A program made the translations under genes and the position numbers. Below the pieces are notes generated by a model, which ran no database searches, was not told where the DNA came from, and saw only the letters and a program-made list of their open reading frames with translations. Of a stretch of DNA of 64,000 nucleotides, positions 62,301 to 64,000 are shown one piece after another. Source of the stretch: Virgibacillus_N oceani_A. Lineage in GTDB: Bacteria; Bacillota; Bacilli; Bacillales; Amphibacillaceae. Each line of letters opens with the position of its first letter. The stretch's first letter is position 1. Location: NCBI GenBank assembly GCA_041521345.1, contig JBGOHB010000025.1; one strand, written 5' to 3'.

Positions 62301-63155
62301 GAATGTTTCCCAACTATCTGCTGTATAATCTTCTTCATTTAAATTTTCAGCTTCAAGTTCAGCCAAGCGCTCTCGGAGCTCTACTTTTATATCGACTAAA
62401 TCTCTTGGTGCTCTTGGGGCAGCTTCTCCACCTGTTCCAACACCAAAAAATGCAAAATCATTCTCTACACCCGATGTTAAATGACCAATTCCGACAAGTC
62501 CTTCATTTAGGTTATCATCAACAACTGATGTTTGGAAGTCTTCAGGTTCATCTTCACCATACGGCCATGCTTTTGCTTGTAATTGATTACCCTCTTTTTG
62601 GAATACAACGTTATACCAATTATCTTGTTCTGCAGCAAATGGCAAGTTTCCACTACTGCTTAACTGGGTATAGCTGCCATCAACATAAGAATTAATACGT
62701 AAACTGTTTGCTATACTTGAAGCACTTACATTACGAAGATCTACATAATATCCAGATTCCTCTCCAATATCTCCGGATAAAGCAAGTCCGAGTTGTACCA
62801 TTACGGAAGATCCATGTCTTGCTCGAAATAAAGTTGATATTTCAAAATCACCAGTTAATTCTCCTGCTGCATCCCAGGTTAACATGCGACGTCCACCGCC
62901 ACTATCATTGATAAGTTCTAACCGCGATGGACTATCTAATACCGTCCATTGACTTGTATCCCTCCATAGCGTGGACCAATCATCTGGCGCCTCCTCAACT
63001 GTATATTCGGAAAAATCTGTTGCATACTGATTTTCTGTAAGTCCCTCTTGTATATCTGCTGAACTTGATGTTGGAAACAGTGTTGCAGCAACTAAGAATA
63101 CAATGATCCCCATTATCATAGTAGATAAGAATCTACTCCAATTATTTTTTTGCAC
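59346..63155 (-). CDS. Cell-wall-anchored M14 zinc carboxypeptidase with FIVAR-type repeats
   Basis: 1269 residues. Signal peptide 1-33; a lectin/jelly-roll-like domain about 45-240; one FIVAR-type helical repeat about 255-320; an M14 peptidase domain about 340-600 with zinc ligands His400 and Glu403 (GTPHGNEPAG) and His489 (ITFDAHERP), and Glu568 in VLSESAGNQ as possible general base. Seven more repeats occupy 708-1195, then a Gly/Lys-rich linker and a sorting signal LPSTA (1235-1239), hydrophobic segment and RRRR tail. LPSTA suggests a sortase other than housekeeping SrtA (LPxTG). Likely digests peptides or peptidoglycan stems at the surface. Confidence 0.9.
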   Translation of the reverse strand: MQKNNWSRFLSTMIMGIIVFLVAATLFPTSSSADIQEGLTENQYATDFSEYTVEEAPDDWSTLWRDTSQWTVLDSPSRLELINDSGGGRRMLTWDAAGELTGDFEISTLFRARHGSSVMVQLGLALSGDIGEESGYYVDLRNVSASSIANSLRINSYVDGSYTQLSSSGNLPFAAEQDNWYNVVFQKEGNQLQAKAWPYGEDEPEDFQTSVVDDNLNEGLVGIGHLTSGVENDFAFFGVGTGGEAAPRAPRDLVDIKVELRERLAELEAENLNEEDYTADSWETFSNALTEAHNLMEDESATQSVIDNALRELDHAYTWLMREGQPITGFEDRFGEEWTTLEEELEFIQAVSGLSDRVWYEEVGESVLGRPIYMTYVGAEQRTKEEVQDGRTIFIMGTPHGNEPAGREAAFKILRELAFTEDENMLEILENATVLIQPTSSPDSRAANMRTNANGLDNNRLHLSLDQPENVVTASILRDYKPDITFDAHERPTGSSPDIEFLWPRNLNVDREIYELNVELVTDYLIPDSEADGWSAGLYGSPTSAGRGGATNLRNMSGLRHGLGVLSESAGNQEKEDRVEMQMSSYRSLLSFYHERFDELAAAVDGASERKQADGANRAPFYLAGEDDTPHLVEIMDPPVCGYLLDAEQAESIELHIDLFELQTEETDDGGLFITMAQPMMTVIPFLMDERTPSNIIAGSPIEECPADKTELQEKIDEINAEALNEFDYTAESWGVFASALEAAESLLADEDATQTEADEALVALVAAYDGLVVAEVVDKSVIEEIIEEVSDLNESDYTAESWEEFASALEAAESVLEDEDVTQTDVESALIALLTAYVWLTADGDDPTDPVDKSALEEKIEEVSDLDASDYTEESWSTFASVLEEAENVLANEKATQEEVNDALADLLAAHAGLVEDGEDAADKSALQDKVNEANDLNAGDYTATSWAAVAEALEAADSVLADEAATQTEVNEALATLTVAIDGLVEAEYPGVDKFALHAKIIEASLLNVESYTTESWSAMSAALEAAESVSADETATQEEVNAALTALTEAIERLVKVEESIIDKSALEEKVEESSGLNASDYTEESWLAVREALEAAEIVLADETVTQEEVNHALADLTEGLEGLLKAGEEVVDKSALQDKVGEANGLNAKDYTTDSWSSLTEALEAAQNILEDESPTQEEVNAALAVLTEAIEGLEEKSSKPGDKDPSKVDGKDKQPGESDGIGSKEGSKLPSTATPYYNLLLIGFVLFVLGGIVWEINRRRRMQ
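59571..61034 (-). repeat. Seven tandem coding repeats (about 68 codons each) in the M14 gene
   Basis: Each unit begins with a DKS(A/V)L-like motif, has DYTxxSW in the middle and ends with ATQxEVxxAL. An eighth, more diverged copy lies before the peptidase domain (about 62195-62395). The repeats differ by about a third of residues, so they are old rather than recent duplications, but could still recombine. Confidence 0.85.
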
Positions 63156-63270
63156 TTATTTATTGCCCTCCCTAGTTTTATAAAATACAACATAACAAGC
63201 AAGGATGACTAATCTAAGGATGTTAAAAACCTATCCTCCTTTATTCTTTTTCTACCTTCATAGATTAATA

Positions 63271-63288
63271 GTTGTCACTTGTGACAAC
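63271..63288. promoter_or_regulatory. Perfect inverted repeat GTTGTCAC-TT-GTGACAAC
   Basis: Eight-bp arms separated by TT, 116 bases upstream of the M14 carboxypeptidase start codon. Such size and symmetry suggest a dimeric repressor operator; the cognate regulator is not in view. Confidence 0.6.
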
Positions 63289-63425
63289 ATCATCTAATTG
63301 ATAACTATTCTTTCCAAAAACCTACTAAATGTTATTTATCCCTATATCGACATGTGATTTTTATCGATTACAAGTAAGTAATTATAATTAAATATGTATT
63401 TTTAAGTTATTTAGGTGTTTTTCGG

Positions 63426-63459
63426 ATCCAAATATTAATATTAATATTAATATTTGGAT
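63426..63459. repeat. Perfect 34-bp palindrome
   Basis: Every base from 63426 to 63459 pairs about the centre 63442/63443; the core is four ATATTA-like units between ATCC and GGAT. It lies 270 bases upstream of the M14 gene. It could be a cruciform-forming site, an operator array or a bidirectional RNA hairpin. Confidence 0.6.
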
Positions 63460-63541
63460 TATATTTTGTCAAATGAATTTTGTCATTTTTTAAATTTTTT
63501 AGTCGAAATCTATTTCAAGAAGGTTGTATCAATCATTAATA

Positions 63542-63785
63542 TTTGCGGCTAGAGTACAAATTTATATGGCATAATAAAGGCTGCAATAGCCAGTTTGACT
63601 GCGTGTCAAACTGTCCGCATCGGGTCTCTTCCGGATATCCCGGTCGCAGCGAAGGCAGCCAGGCAAACGGTGATGTAATATCTACCTCAATCCAAAAGTG
63701 AAATACAAACACATGCACTGCAAGTACCCCCTATTGCCACTTGCAGCTGTTCATTCAGCCTGCAATGCAATCGTTGAGGTAATAC
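63542..63785 (-). pseudogene. Decayed fragment of a TRAP permease gene
   Basis: The plus strand here (GGCTAGAGTACAAATTTATA..., CGGATATCCCGGTCGCAGCG..., AAATACAAACACATGCACTG...) is colinear with 55313-55545 inside the intact TRAP permease gene on the same strand, at clearly recognisable but reduced identity with small indels. It carries no open frame. It is a relic of a second TAXI-TRAP permease copy. Confidence 0.7.
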
Positions 63786-63946
63786 CTGAATCCGTAACCA
63801 ATATGCCATTAACTAAAGTTTAGCAGAAACAAACCAAGTTTTAATTTTTTTGTGAAATGTTCAATATTCTATATTTGGTTCATTGTAAAATGAAATGCAA
63901 CAGCTAAATAAATAGAAAGCCATCGTGAAACCACGTATAATTAAGG

Positions 63947-64000
63947 TTGACAAAAACACAAACCATACGGAGGTAATTCACGATGACTCAAAACCATTCT
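63947..64000 (+). CDS. Start of an unidentified gene (cut by window end), with upstream signals
   Basis: ATG 63982 follows GGAGG (63969-63973) and opens MTQNHS before the window ends. TTGACA at 63947-63952 could be a -35, without a visible -10 at the right distance. TCGTGAA (63923-63929) and TTCACGA (63977-63983) form an inverted repeat around the ribosome site, a layout often seen at insertion-sequence ends. Too short to name; a transposase is only a guess. Confidence 0.4.

Noticed and set aside
1..64000. tRNA, rRNA or prophage genes
   Set aside because: No cloverleaf-like sequence ending in CCA, no rRNA signature and no phage structural or integrase gene was recognised on either strand by reading; a model-based scan was not possible here.

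Overview
The window looks like a chromosomal segment of a low-GC, Gram-positive, probably moderately halophilic member of the Bacillaceae (Oceanobacillus/Virgibacillus/Lentibacillus-like). The reasons are strong AGGAGG ribosome-binding sites, many intrinsic terminators, a SAM-I riboswitch, CcpA (cre)-like boxes, many proteins with recognisable B. subtilis counterparts (RecQ, AmpS, YkhA, YpmR/YpmS, YkpA, YocH-like, RidA), rather acidic proteins and a betaine/choline-type transporter. The organism is an inference; no rRNA or tRNA gene is present to settle it.

Layout. 1-8.4 kb: a 5'-complete, 3'-truncated Na+/H+ antiporter, a BrnQ transporter, a probable 6S RNA, recQ, a small type I toxin module, the aminopeptidase AmpS and an HxlR regulator. 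8.5-15.8 kb: the histidine-utilisation operon hutHUIG (minus strand), whose leader has a terminator hairpin but no adjacent hutP, divergent from a BCCT transporter. 15.9-17.7 kb: decayed DNA (WYL-regulator fragment, GyrI-like gene, broken ISL3 transposase). 18-22.3 kb: thioesterase, cardiolipin synthase, an Xre/membrane-protein pair with 21-bp operator-like repeats, and methionine gamma-lyase.

22.5-28.3 kb is the most unusual part: an AT-rich accessory island with a frameshifted VanZ-like gene, a 340-aa HTH+TPR regulator of RRNPP type, a divergent 56-aa exported pro-peptide-like gene, an overlapping second small ORF with no obvious start, a secreted tryptophan-rich protein of unknown family and several tiny membrane proteins. 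I propose it as an undescribed peptide-signalling locus.

28.4-41.5 kb: SAM-riboswitch-controlled metY with a C-terminal extension; a PadR-DUF1700-DUF4097 operon; ypmRS; a WYL regulator; a NlpC/P60-like protein; the ABC-F protein YkpA; a dead PemK/MazF-type module; a LysE exporter; and the threonine-to-glycine pair tdh-kbl behind an unexplained leader. 41.9-45.8 kb: creatininase-family amidohydrolase, APC permease and IclR regulator, with a transposase relic. 46-55 kb: an orphan 42-aa exported peptide, LysM-3D protein, GNAT, DUF1002, MFS, DUF1450, Fe-ADH, RidA and MATE. 55-64 kb: a TAXI-TRAP transporter (fused permease, DUF1850 protein, lipoprotein binding protein), a 1269-aa cell-wall M14 carboxypeptidase with eight FIVAR-type repeats and an LPSTA sorting signal, a decayed copy of the TRAP permease, and the first codons of another gene.

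The main links are catabolic (hut, threonine, methionine gamma-lyase, the amidohydrolase cluster, several with cre-like sites), osmo-/solute transport and cell-surface functions.
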